A program made the translations under genes and the position numbers. Of a DNA stretch of 64,000 bases, positions 24,670 to 33,596 are shown in pieces. Each line of letters opens with the position of its first letter. Within the stretch, counting starts at the first letter, position 1. The DNA is from Lachnospiraceae bacterium. GTDB taxonomy: Bacteria; Bacillota; Clostridia; Lachnospirales; Lachnospiraceae. The stretch is from NCBI GenBank assembly GCA_015258095.1, contig JABZIV010000002.1:1-64000 (forward strand), read 5' to 3'. The notes under the pieces are model-generated. The model ran no database searches. It was not told the origin of the DNA and saw only the letters and a program-made list of their open reading frames with translations.

Positions 24670-25980
24670 CTACTTCACCTTAATCAGTCTTCCACTATGC
24701 GCCGGACAGAACACCCGCAGCTTCCCGTCATAACCGATTTCCACCTCATCCTGTGTGAAGAGATCAAAAGCGAGTCTCGCCCGAAACGGAATGCTGAGGC
24801 GAATAAACTGATCCATTGCGTCATTATTGAGCACCGAAAGCACCCCGCTGTTTTCATCGATACGAAGAAATGCATACAAACGATGATCCAGATAAACCTC
24901 TTTGTACTGTCCGTTTTGCAATTCCGAGTTCTTCCCGTGAATTTCAGAAAGCTTTGCCACAAAACTCGTAAAGCGATCGGGCGTATACTCTTCCTTCGTG
25001 AGTCCCGAAGACAGAAGTGCTTCCTCGTCCTCTTCCTTCTTCCCCGTAAGACCGTATTCCGCACCGTAATAAAGAGAAACTCTCCCCGGAAGGGAAAAGA
25101 GTGCGGCATAGACACCGTAGAGATTCTTTTTATCCTCTATCACCGTAGCGATCCGGTCCGTCCTGGGATTCTCCAAAAAAGTATTACACTTCAAGAGGTA
25201 CTCTTCATTCTTCCGAAGTCCCTCGGCCAGAGGATAGAAGTTCTTCTCATTGAAGGCTCGAACAAGATTCTGATAAAAGTCATAATTGCAAATCGATTGG
25301 AGCGTTTCCGCATTGATATACCTTAGCGGATCCCCCTTCTTCACATCCCCGAGAAGGAAGAACTCCGGTTTCATCTGCCCGGTAAAATATCGTAAAGACT
25401 TCTGAAAATGAATATCCATACAAGAGCAGTGCGCGAGTCTGAGTCCGTCTATATCAAAGCGACTGATCCAGTCTTTGATTCGCTCCACGATGTACATCCG
25501 AAGGTCTTCATCATCAAAATTAAACAATGGATAGTCTGCCAAGTCCTTCCATGCAGCATAAGTGAATCCGTCTTCCTTCTCTCCTTCGACAGTAAATTGT
25601 ACATCCTTGTACCAACTGCGATAGGCGGATTTCTCTTTATGCTGAAGAAGATCCTGAAAAGCAAAGAAAGAGCGACTGCTGAAAAGAACTGCCACGTCCA
25701 GTATCACCTTCACACCCATACTATGGGCTCTCTCAACATAGTGGCAGAACTCCTCTTCCGTTCCCAAACGAGGATTGATTTCCGTAAAGTCCCGTGCTCC
25801 GTAGCAGAGCGGATCTTCCGAAAAAAGAGGTCCCAGAATCACTGCATCAATGCCGAGAACCTTTAAGTAAGGTAACTGCTCTTCCATACAAAGAAAGGCA
25901 GACTTCTTCTCTCCATCCGGAGAAACTGCCCCGGGCAGAATATGGTAAAATATCGCTCCATCGTACCAGGCCATATCCAC
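24670..25980 (-). CDS. GH13 (alpha-amylase fold) homologue lacking catalytic residues
   Basis: 436 residues with the alpha-amylase barrel order: FYHILPGAVSP at the start, LPYLKVLGIDAVILGPLF, the region I strand VKVILDVAVLFSS, then DIDGLRLAHC, FFLLGDV and a C-terminal all-beta domain. The nucleophile Asp of region II is Ala183 (RLA instead of RLD), the acid/base Glu is Asp212 (LLGDV), and the NHD of region IV is NPRT (271-274). The NH of region I is also lost. So hydrolysis or transfer is not expected. It may bind glucan or regulate GlgB, which lies 105 bases downstream. Six bases after the aminotransferase gene. Confidence 0.8.
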   Translation of the reverse strand: MDMAWYDGAIFYHILPGAVSPDGEKKSAFLCMEEQLPYLKVLGIDAVILGPLFSEDPLCYGARDFTEINPRLGTEEEFCHYVERAHSMGVKVILDVAVLFSSRSFFAFQDLLQHKEKSAYRSWYKDVQFTVEGEKEDGFTYAAWKDLADYPLFNFDDEDLRMYIVERIKDWISRFDIDGLRLAHCSCMDIHFQKSLRYFTGQMKPEFFLLGDVKKGDPLRYINAETLQSICNYDFYQNLVRAFNEKNFYPLAEGLRKNEEYLLKCNTFLENPRTDRIATVIEDKKNLYGVYAALFSLPGRVSLYYGAEYGLTGKKEEDEEALLSSGLTKEEYTPDRFTSFVAKLSEIHGKNSELQNGQYKEVYLDHRLYAFLRIDENSGVLSVLNNDAMDQFIRLSIPFRARLAFDLFTQDEVEIGYDGKLRVFCPAHSGRLIKVK

Positions 25981-25986
25981 GCTCCT

Positions 25987-27159
25987 CTATTCACCGCTTT
26001 TCTCTAAGCTTTTAATAAACCGTTCCATCCGCTCCATTGCCTTCTTCAGATTGTCCAGGGAATAGGCATAGGATATCCGGATAAAACCCTCTCCTGAAGC
26101 TCCAAAGGCATTTCCGGGAACTACTGCCACCTTCTCTTCTTTCAAAAGTTTCTCGGCAAACTCCTCACTGGAAAGACCGAATTTCCGAATCGAGGGGAAA
26201 ACATAAAATGCGCCATACGGCTCAAAACAGTCCAATCCCATTTTCCGAAGATGATATACCAGGAAACGACGTCTTTCATCGTATGCATCCCGCATCTTTC
26301 TGACATCAGCGTCCCCGTTTCGAAGTGCCTCCACTGCAGAATACTGTGAGGTGGTCGGTGCACACATGATAGCAAACTGATGAAGCTTGAGCATCTGCTT
26401 CAAAATCCGCTCTTCCGCACAGGCGTAACCCAGTCTCCATCCGGTCATCGCATACGCCTTGGAAAAACCGTTGATATAAACCGTTCGTTCCCGCATTCCC
26501 GGAAACTCAATAATGGAATGGTGTTTCCCTTTATAACTCAAGGCGGAATAAATCTCATCTGTAAGGACATAGAGATTGTGCTTCAGAATAATCGGTACAA
26601 TCGCCTCCAAGTCCCTCTCTTCCATGATTCCCCCGGTCGGATTGTTCGGAAATGGAAGAATCAACAATTTTGTCTTCTTGGTGATGGCCTTTTCGAGTTT
26701 CTCCGGTGTCAGGCGAAACTCGTCCTTCTCCTCCAGCTGAATCGGAACCGGTATGCCATACGCCATCTTTGCACAAGGTAGATACGACACATAGCAGGGT
26801 TCGGGAATCAACACTTCATCTCCCGGTGTAAGAATCACCCGCATAGCAAGGTCAATCGCCTCGGAACCGCCGACGGTAACCATCACTTCCTCTTTCGCAT
26901 GATAAGAAATGCCGTGCTCTTCTCTTACCTTGTCACTGATTGCGTTTCGAAGTTCCATTAACCCTGCATTGGAAGAATAGAAGGTTCTTCCCTGCTCTAA
27001 AGAATGAATCCCTTCTTCCCGAATATGCCAAGGGGTTTCAAAGTCCGGCTCTCCTACCCCGAGAGAGATGGCATCTTTCATTTCCGAAACCAGATCAAAA
27101 AACTTTCGGATTCCGCTCGGTTTGATGCCAAGCACTTCCGGATTGAGTTCTTTCATCAT
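25987..27159 (-). CDS. Class I/II pyridoxal-phosphate aminotransferase
   Basis: 390 residues with the fold type I pattern: PSGIRKFFDL and LGVGEPDFETP near the N-terminus, PFPNNPTGG, TDEIYSALSY, and the PLP-binding lysine in GFSKAYAMTGWRLGY. FIRISYA near the end binds the substrate carboxylate. The sequence is close to PatA-like aspartate/aromatic aminotransferases; exact substrate unknown. The start ATG overlaps the stop of the lrp gene, so the Lrp-type regulator probably controls it. Confidence 0.9.
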   Translation of the reverse strand: MMKELNPEVLGIKPSGIRKFFDLVSEMKDAISLGVGEPDFETPWHIREEGIHSLEQGRTFYSSNAGLMELRNAISDKVREEHGISYHAKEEVMVTVGGSEAIDLAMRVILTPGDEVLIPEPCYVSYLPCAKMAYGIPVPIQLEEKDEFRLTPEKLEKAITKKTKLLILPFPNNPTGGIMEERDLEAIVPIILKHNLYVLTDEIYSALSYKGKHHSIIEFPGMRERTVYINGFSKAYAMTGWRLGYACAEERILKQMLKLHQFAIMCAPTTSQYSAVEALRNGDADVRKMRDAYDERRRFLVYHLRKMGLDCFEPYGAFYVFPSIRKFGLSSEEFAEKLLKEEKVAVVPGNAFGASGEGFIRISYAYSLDNLKKAMERMERFIKSLEKSGE

Positions 27160-27638
27160 GGGGACACCTGCATTCTTTCATCTGTCTTCTCCGCTGCAAG
27201 CCTCGTTCCATGATCCTTATATCGTTTCAATACAAAGTGTGTTGCCGTGGAAAGAACCGACTCCATCGTACTCAACTTCATCGAAACGAAGTTTGCCACT
27301 TCTTTCATGGTTCTTCCCTTAATCATCACCGTAAAATCATATCCGCCGCTCATCAGATAGAGTGCATCGACTTCTTCATACTGGTAAATGCGTTCCGCAA
27401 TACTGTCAAATCCCATGCCGCGCTGCGGAGTTACCTTTACTTCAATCAAGGCATCTACGCGCTCATCCTTCGTGTTATCCCAATTGATTAAAGTATGATA
27501 GCCGCAAATGATTCCCTCCGCCTCCATCGCCTGCACTTCTTTGGTCACGCACTCTTCCTCTTCTCCAAGGAGTGCAGCCAGGTCTTCCATACTGAGTCTC
27601 GCATTTTTCTCGATGATGTTTAAAATTTTCTCTCTCAT
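27156..27638 (-). CDS. Lrp/AsnC family transcriptional regulator
   Basis: 160 residues: winged-helix DNA-binding domain (ARLSMEDLAALLGEEEECVT KEVQ, split) then an AsnC-type ligand-binding domain (DALIEVKVTPQRGMGFDSIA; YLMSGGYDFTVMIKG). First gene of the leftward string lrp - aminotransferase - GH13-like - glgB - lysozyme/DUF1304 - rlmD. Regulators of this class respond to amino acids and often control the adjacent aminotransferase. The start ATG at 27638 has a GGGGGAATGG stretch upstream as a plausible ribosome binding site. Confidence 0.88.
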   Translation of the reverse strand: MREKILNIIEKNARLSMEDLAALLGEEEECVTKEVQAMEAEGIICGYHTLINWDNTKDERVDALIEVKVTPQRGMGFDSIAERIYQYEEVDALYLMSGGYDFTVMIKGRTMKEVANFVSMKLSTMESVLSTATHFVLKRYKDHGTRLAAEKTDERMQVSP

Positions 27639-27788
27639 AGCTTTTCCATTCCCCCGTTCCGTAAAACGCTTACCTCTCTATTCTACTCAATCCCGAAAAG
27701 GACAGCAAGCATGGACTGCGATTTCGCTTTCCTTACATAGAAACTTTGCCGTATCGTGTCTCTTTTTCCAAAAAACGCGGTATCTTTT

Positions 27789-28481
27789 CTACTTTTCCAT
27801 GCTTTCTTCGTCCGGCCTGTATAAATAGGATTCTCCATACGCATCCTTTCGCATCCTCTTCCGTCCTTCCTGAAAAGTACCGATGCGCGCTGCCGCGATT
27901 CCTCTTTCTCTTGCAAAGTCGGAAAAATCTTCTCCGGATTCCATCCGAAGTAAAAAGGCCCCTTCCGAATCTAAAGTATAAGGAGACTCTTGAAAAGCCT
28001 CGCATAGTTCTATCGTGCTTTGTAAGAAGAAGATTTTTTCATAAGAAAAAGAAAGGCCCTCCCCTCCAAGATACCAGAGTCCCGATAGAATGCCTCCTGC
28101 ACCGAGCGAATAGACCTCCTGCACGGAAAAGCGCTCAAAAAGCGCCGGAAAAAGGCTCTCCACTTCTCCCCGCTCTATTTCTCCCGCATTTTCCTTCGCC
28201 TGCACATCCTTCTCGTAAAGTGGTATGGGCTCGCCTTGTCGCGCCGGATCCGCGAAAAGCAAAATGTTCCTCGCGGAAAAACTCCGCTTATCCGCATGCC
28301 AGGAAAGGACGGGTAGTTTCTCTATCCTGCGCCTTTCTTCCCGAACGTATCGAGGAGAGAATATAGAGGAATCTTGTTCCGCTCTTTCTTCCCATTTTTT
28401 CCACAAAAAGCGGCTACCCGAAATTCCCGGGTAGCCTAACAATACTAAATCTTCTGTTTTTCTCTTGCGATTTCCCATCAT
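27789..28481 (-). CDS. AIR-synthase-related (HypE-like) protein, divergent
   Basis: 230 residues. The C-terminal half follows the pattern of the AIR synthase C-terminal domain in HypE-like proteins: SLGAGGILSGLWYLGG, then ELCEAFQESPYTLDSEGAFL and RGIAAARIGTFQEGRKRM, ending with YLYRPDEESM. The N-terminal half is much shorter than the usual 120-residue AIR synthase N-domain and lacks its metal/ATP motifs. In intact proteins the fold binds ATP; here the shortened N-domain argues against normal catalysis. It does not sit by hydrogenase genes. The family call rests on pattern recognition. Confidence 0.55.
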   Translation of the reverse strand: MMGNRKRKTEDLVLLGYPGISGSRFLWKKWEERAEQDSSIFSPRYVREERRRIEKLPVLSWHADKRSFSARNILLFADPARQGEPIPLYEKDVQAKENAGEIERGEVESLFPALFERFSVQEVYSLGAGGILSGLWYLGGEGLSFSYEKIFFLQSTIELCEAFQESPYTLDSEGAFLLRMESGEDFSDFARERGIAAARIGTFQEGRKRMRKDAYGESYLYRPDEESMEK

Positions 28482-28526
28482 CTCCGGACTATCTTTCGCA
28501 AAAATAAAATAGGTACTCTATCTAAC

Positions 28527-28634
28527 TTACATCTTGCTCAGTAGTGGGGGTAACACCATCGTTAAAACCATAAGAATCACTAAAATAATAACGATTACTC
28601 CTGAAATTGTCTTCTTCTGCTTCGGGCTTAACAT
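28527..28634 (-). CDS. 35-residue single-span membrane protein
   Basis: A short gene with an excellent AAAGGAG at the right distance from its ATG (28634). It codes for a basic head (MLSPKQKKTIS), one hydrophobic helix of about 20 residues and a short tail ending LLSKM. Such small proteins are common in Clostridia and resemble Prli42-like proteins in size and layout only. It lies about 100 bases after atpC in the same direction, so it could be co-transcribed with the ATP synthase. Function unknown. Confidence 0.6.
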   Translation of the reverse strand: MLSPKQKKTISGVIVIILVILMVLTMVLPPLLSKM

Positions 28635-28731
28635 ATTCACTCCTTTACTTTCCGGCTTCCCCGGGTACGACACCAGTCAAAAACTCTATACAATATAAGA
28701 CAGTAAAGTCAATTCGACCAGCCCCCATTTT

Positions 28732-29157
28732 CTAAAGATAGGTTTTCTTATAGAATTCCAGTCTGCCAAGCGCTCTGGCAAGTGCTGCCTGAGACTTCTT
28801 AAACTCCACGTAACTCTGTTTCTGTCTCAGTTCTTCTTCCGCCCTCTCCTTCGCTTCTTCCGCTCTGCGGATGTCCACTTCCTCTTTCGTCTCCAGCGTA
28901 TCCACAAGAAGCGTTAAACGGTTATTGGCAAACTGCAACATCCCTTTTCCCACTTCAACATGATCCCATGAATTGTCGGGCTTCTGGATATCCAGAACAC
29001 CGACTTCTACGGCAACCACAACCGGGGCATGATGCGCCATAAACCCGAATTGTCCGTCCAGCGTGCGGACATTTAAGTACCGCAGCTTATCCTCATAATA
29101 GACCTTATTCGTCGCGATGATTTTCGCACTAAAGAGGCCTTCATTCCCTCGCATCAT
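28732..29157 (-). CDS. atpC: F-type ATP synthase epsilon subunit
   Basis: 141 residues with both parts of epsilon: N-terminal beta sandwich (LRYLNVRTLDGQFGFMAHHA; GVLDIQKPDNSW) and C-terminal helical hairpin (IRRAEEAKERAEEELRQKQS). It links gamma to the c ring and can inhibit ATP hydrolysis. ATG at 29157 with AAAGGAG. Last gene of the ATP synthase operon, 11 bases after atpD. Confidence 0.95.
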   Translation of the reverse strand: MMRGNEGLFSAKIIATNKVYYEDKLRYLNVRTLDGQFGFMAHHAPVVVAVEVGVLDIQKPDNSWDHVEVGKGMLQFANNRLTLLVDTLETKEEVDIRRAEEAKERAEEELRQKQSYVEFKKSQAALARALGRLEFYKKTYL

Positions 29158-29168
29158 AAGAGACTCCT

Positions 29169-30560
29169 TTAGCTCTTTAAGCTCTCTGCCTTCTTCTTTA
29201 CATCGTCCAGATTCCCTACATTAAAGAACGCAAGTTCCGGAACCTGATCCATCTCCCCGTCAATAATGGCCTTGAATCCTTCGATCGTCTCCTTTAAGGG
29301 AACATATCGACCGGCAACACCGGTGAACTGTTCTCCGACGAAGAATGGCTGGGAAAGGAAGTTTCGAATCTTTCTGGCACGATATACCAGGAGTTTATCC
29401 TCTTCCGAAAGCTCTTCCATACCGAGAATCGCAATAATATCCTGCAACTCTTTGTACTTCTGTAAAATCTGAAGTACTGCCTGTGCTGTCTCGTAGTGCT
29501 CTTTTCCGACAATATCCTCCTCCAGTATACGAGAGGAAGATTCCAAGGGGTCTACCGCCGGATAGATTCCCTGTTCCACAATCTTTCTGGAAAGCACCGT
29601 CGTTGCATCCAAATGGGCGAAAGTCGTTGCCGGCGCCGGATCGGTAAGATCATCCGCAGGCACATACACGGCCTGCACGGAAGTAACCGAACCCTCTTTG
29701 GTGGAAGCGATTCGCTCCTGCAACTGCCCCATCTCCGAAGCCAGTGTCGGCTGATATCCTACCGCGGACGGCATTCTGCCGAGCAAAGAGGATACTTCCG
29801 ATCCTGCCTGTACAAAACGGAAAATATTATCGATAAAGAGAAGCACATCCTTATGCTCCACATCACGGAAGTATTCCGCCATGGTAAGTCCGGTCTCCGC
29901 AACACGCATTCTGGCACCGGGTGACTCATTCATCTGTCCAAAAACCAGCGCTGTATTCTTAATAACGCCGGACTCCGTCATTTCATTGTAAAGATCGTTT
30001 CCCTCTCTGGAACGCTCTCCTACTCCGGTGAATATAGAATATCCGCCATGCTCCGTGGCGACATTTCGAATGAGTTCCTGAATCAGCACGGTCTTTCCTA
30101 CACCGGCACCACCGAAAAGACCGACTTTTCCTCCCTTTGCATAGGGGGCAATCAAATCAATCACCTTGATTCCCGTTTCCAAAACCTCTTGCACCGGGCT
30201 CTGATCGGTAAACTTCGGCGGTTTCCGATGAATCTCCCACTTCTCTCCGCTGCTAATGGGATCCTTACCGTCGATGGTTTCTCCAAGCACATTAAAGAGT
30301 CTTCCAAGGGTTTCTTCTCCTACCGGAACGGAGATTCCCTTCCCTGTGGAAACCACCTCCATATCTCTCTCCAGGCCTTCACTGGGAGCAAGCATGATGC
30401 AACGAACCGTATTGTCTCCTAAATGATCGGCGACCTCCATCGTTGCGCTAACCCCATGATTGTCTACTGTCAAGGCTGTTTTAATCGTAGGAAGTGGGTT
30501 TTCCATAAACTCCACATCCACAACAGGTCCCATAACTTGCACAATCTTCCCTGTTTGCAT
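29169..30560 (-). CDS. atpD: F-type ATP synthase beta subunit
   Basis: 463 residues. Catalytic subunit with Walker A GGAGVGKT, GERSREGNDLY with the catalytic Glu, the Walker B strand LLFIDNIFRF, and DDLTDPAPATTFAHLDATTV near the nucleotide site. Length and motifs are normal. Lies 20 bases after atpG. Confidence 0.97.
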   Translation of the reverse strand: MQTGKIVQVMGPVVDVEFMENPLPTIKTALTVDNHGVSATMEVADHLGDNTVRCIMLAPSEGLERDMEVVSTGKGISVPVGEETLGRLFNVLGETIDGKDPISSGEKWEIHRKPPKFTDQSPVQEVLETGIKVIDLIAPYAKGGKVGLFGGAGVGKTVLIQELIRNVATEHGGYSIFTGVGERSREGNDLYNEMTESGVIKNTALVFGQMNESPGARMRVAETGLTMAEYFRDVEHKDVLLFIDNIFRFVQAGSEVSSLLGRMPSAVGYQPTLASEMGQLQERIASTKEGSVTSVQAVYVPADDLTDPAPATTFAHLDATTVLSRKIVEQGIYPAVDPLESSSRILEEDIVGKEHYETAQAVLQILQKYKELQDIIAILGMEELSEEDKLLVYRARKIRNFLSQPFFVGEQFTGVAGRYVPLKETIEGFKAIIDGEMDQVPELAFFNVGNLDDVKKKAESLKS

Positions 30561-30580
30561 TTGCCCCTTCTCCTCTCTTC

Positions 30581-31489
30581 CTACTTACTATTCCGCTTCT
30601 TTGCCGCTTTCTGTGCCTTAGCACCAGCTGCAATTTCCGTAATTTCCTGTGTAATCTGTGCCTGACGAACTCGATTGTACTGAATACGAAGCTTCTGCTT
30701 CAGCTCATTTCCGTTTCGATTCGCCGCATCCATCGCCGTCATTCGCGCATTCTGCTCCGCACAAAACGACTCTACCAACGCACTATAGATATACCCGTTC
30801 AGATAGTCGGGAATAATGTTTTCCATCAACGCATCCGGACTCGGAAAAATATTAAACGCTTCATAGTTTGCCGTGATGGGCACTTTCACAAAGACAGGAT
30901 GCAACTTATCCAGAGGAAGAAGCTGCTCCTGTAAGCACTCCATTTCTAATGAGTTCTTCATTCTTGTATATGCAATATGCAGTTCATCGATTTCCCGCTC
31001 TTCAAAGAGCTCCAGCATCCTTCTGGTAATGACTCTCGCCCGATGCAGGGTCGGATTCTGCGCAGTGTAATGAAATGCCTCATCGATAGGAATCTTTCTC
31101 GTATGGAAATAACTTCTTCCCATCTCTCCCACCACAAAAAGCCGACTATTGCTATGTTCCTTGAGAAGCGCTTCCGTCTCCTTGATAACATTGTGATTGT
31201 ATGCACCGGCAAGACCCTTATCCGCAGTGATACAAATAATCGCAACTCTACCCTTACCGGTGGAAACTTCTTCACGAAGGTCAAGATAAGGATGCGTGTA
31301 GCCCTCCGGTAAATGTCGCATAACACGCGCAATCATAGACTGCAAGGTATAAAAGTAAGGTTCGGTCTGTGCCAGCTCTGTCTTTGCTTTACGCATCTTT
31401 GTACTGGAAATCAAATACATCGCATTGGTAATTTTCATCGTACTGTCAATGCTGCCGATTCGATCCCTTAACTCTCTGGTTGTAGGCAA
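30581..31489 (-). CDS. atpG: F-type ATP synthase gamma subunit
   Basis: 302 residues, slightly longer than usual. Conserved N-terminal helix RELRDRIGSIDSTMKITNAM and C-terminal helix RMTAMDAANRNGNELKQKL, which together form the rotating coiled coil, and CITADKGLAGAYN in the globular part. The start is a TTG at 31489: AAAGGAGG lies 6 bases upstream and the nearby ATG is out of frame. Twelve bases after the fused delta-alpha gene. Confidence 0.95.
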   Translation of the reverse strand: MPTTRELRDRIGSIDSTMKITNAMYLISSTKMRKAKTELAQTEPYFYTLQSMIARVMRHLPEGYTHPYLDLREEVSTGKGRVAIICITADKGLAGAYNHNVIKETEALLKEHSNSRLFVVGEMGRSYFHTRKIPIDEAFHYTAQNPTLHRARVITRRMLELFEEREIDELHIAYTRMKNSLEMECLQEQLLPLDKLHPVFVKVPITANYEAFNIFPSPDALMENIIPDYLNGYIYSALVESFCAEQNARMTAMDAANRNGNELKQKLRIQYNRVRQAQITQEITEIAAGAKAQKAAKKRNSK

Positions 31490-31501
31490 AGCATGCCTCC
31501 T

Positions 31502-33523
31502 TTACTGAACGCTTTCCGCTTCACTCTTCTGAAATGCATGGTATGCATCAATAATCTGCTGTACCACGTCATCCTGAAGCATCCCTGAAATCTCAATATT
31601 TCTTAAAATCTCCGGTTCTTTATCCTTAAAATAGGAGAGAACCTTTCCCTGCACTTCTTTAACGTCCTTCTTCTCTATATTGAGAAATTCTTTATGGAGT
31701 GCAAGGACCAACGTCACAACCTGTTCTCCCAAGGAGAGCGGGTGTCCCAGAGGCTGCTTTAAAAGCTCCATCAGGATGCCGCCCTGTGTGAGCTGCATCT
31801 TTGTACTGTCATCCAGATCAGAAGAAAACTGTGTGAACACAGCCATCTCTCTATATTGTGCAAGATCAATACGAAGAGGACCTGCCGCCTTCTTCATCGC
31901 CTTTGTCTGCGCCGCACCGCCTACACGGGAAACGGACAAGCCGACATTGACTGCAGGACGCTGTCCTTCGAAGAAGAGATTGCTCTCGAGGAAAATCTGT
32001 CCGTCAGTAATGGAGATGACATTCGTCGGAATATAAGCGGATACGTCTCCATCCAAGGTTTCAATAATCGGCAATGCCGTAATACTTCCTCCCCCTAACG
32101 CATCGGAAAGTCTGCAAGAACGCTCGAGCAGACGGGAATGCAGATAGAAGACATCTCCGGGATAAGCTTCACGTCCGGGAGATCTTCCCAAAAGTAGAGA
32201 AAGAGCACGATAAGCCACGGCATGCTTACTCAGGTCATCATAGATGATCAGCACATCCTTCCCTTCATACATGAAGTATTCCGCCAGAGAAGTTGCCGCA
32301 TAAGGTGCAATATATTGAAGCGGTGCCGGATCTGCCGCAGTGGCGGCGAGAACGCAGGTATAGCGCATCGCATCATGCCGTTTTAAGTTTTCAACCAGTG
32401 AGGCAATCGTAGACTCTTTCTGTCCGATAGCCACATAAATACAAATACAGTTTTTGCCTTCCTGATTGAGAATGGTGTCGATTGCAATGGAAGTCTTACC
32501 GGTCTGTCTGTCTCCGATAATCAACTCTCTCTGCCCTCTACCGATGGGGAACATCGAGTCAATCGCAAGAATACCCGTCTGTAAAGGTACATTGACCGTC
32601 TTTCTGTCAATAATACCGGGGGCGGGTTGCTCAATTGCGCGGTAATCTCTCGCGAGAATCTCTCCTTCTCCGTCGATGGGATTGCCAAGCGCATCCACTA
32701 CTCTTCCGAGGAAAGCATCACCTACCGGAATTCCGGCCATCTTATTGGTTCGTACCGCACGGCTGCCTTCTACGATACCCTCTTCATCTCCGAAAAGAAT
32801 GACACCGATACGATTTCGTTCGATATTTTGTACCATACCGCGAACGCCGTTGTCGAAGACAACAACCTCCCCGTACATGGCATGGTCCAGTCCGTTGATG
32901 ACAACGATGCCGTCTCCTACCGAACTGACAAAACCGATTTCTTTCTTCTCGGCTTTTAAATCAAAATCCTCTACAGAACTCTGTAAGATACTCACAATAT
33001 CCTGACTGCTGTTGCCAAGACGCTTGCTCATCACTTCATCCATGAACTGCTGTCTTCTGCCCTTGGTACTCCAGTCATACTGGTCATGACCCACTTCCAG
33101 AACAAATCCTCCGCCGAGCGATTCATCCTCTTTGAGTTCCATCTCAATATTGTGGGTATGATATTTATCGTATACAAAATTACGAATGCGCACGAGCTGC
33201 TCTTCCACCGGCTTTGTTACGTAACGAAGATGAACCTTCAGCTTCGTCGATTCTTCCCTGGAGACACGAAGATACTCTTCCGCCACATTCTTCCATTCAC
33301 TGACGATTCCATCCTGGCACAAGGCTTTTAAAACGGTTCGAACCTCTGTAGGAAAGATACTGTCGATGATGGAAAGTCTCTTTTCCAGAGAAACCGTCGG
33401 ATCGGAAAGCTGGGAAGCCGTTTCCGGTAAAACATCAAAAATACGGCTTGTCTCTTCGATTTCACTCTTCGGGACACGCATTCTATAGAGCTGTTGTGCA
33501 TAATCACTGACTTTCTGCAGCAT
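31502..33523 (-). CDS. Fused F-type ATP synthase delta-alpha protein
   Basis: 673 residues, one unbroken frame with no internal ribosome binding site at the join. Residues 1 to about 165 are a complete delta (OSCP) subunit: MLQKVSDYAQQLYRMRV, the central helices, then ELKEDESLGGGFVLEVGHDQ and YDWSTKGRRQQF. Residues from about 168 are alpha, from IGFVSSVGDGIVVINGLD through the P-loop GDRQTGKT and SRVGGAAQTKAMKK. The usual separate N-terminal delta-binding helix of alpha is replaced by the linker (MSKRLGNSSQDIVSILQSS). No other atpH is present in the operon. Three copies of a tethered delta per F1 would need accommodating, since one delta per F1 is normal. Confidence 0.93.
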   Translation of the reverse strand: MLQKVSDYAQQLYRMRVPKSEIEETSRIFDVLPETASQLSDPTVSLEKRLSIIDSIFPTEVRTVLKALCQDGIVSEWKNVAEEYLRVSREESTKLKVHLRYVTKPVEEQLVRIRNFVYDKYHTHNIEMELKEDESLGGGFVLEVGHDQYDWSTKGRRQQFMDEVMSKRLGNSSQDIVSILQSSVEDFDLKAEKKEIGFVSSVGDGIVVINGLDHAMYGEVVVFDNGVRGMVQNIERNRIGVILFGDEEGIVEGSRAVRTNKMAGIPVGDAFLGRVVDALGNPIDGEGEILARDYRAIEQPAPGIIDRKTVNVPLQTGILAIDSMFPIGRGQRELIIGDRQTGKTSIAIDTILNQEGKNCICIYVAIGQKESTIASLVENLKRHDAMRYTCVLAATAADPAPLQYIAPYAATSLAEYFMYEGKDVLIIYDDLSKHAVAYRALSLLLGRSPGREAYPGDVFYLHSRLLERSCRLSDALGGGSITALPIIETLDGDVSAYIPTNVISITDGQIFLESNLFFEGQRPAVNVGLSVSRVGGAAQTKAMKKAAGPLRIDLAQYREMAVFTQFSSDLDDSTKMQLTQGGILMELLKQPLGHPLSLGEQVVTLVLALHKEFLNIEKKDVKEVQGKVLSYFKDKEPEILRNIEISGMLQDDVVQQIIDAYHAFQKSEAESVQ

Positions 33524-33596
33524 AACCCTTTACTCCTTCTTTTCTGCCCTCGGCAACAAATGAACCCTCCATCCGCCGCCTTGGCAGTTCAACCCT

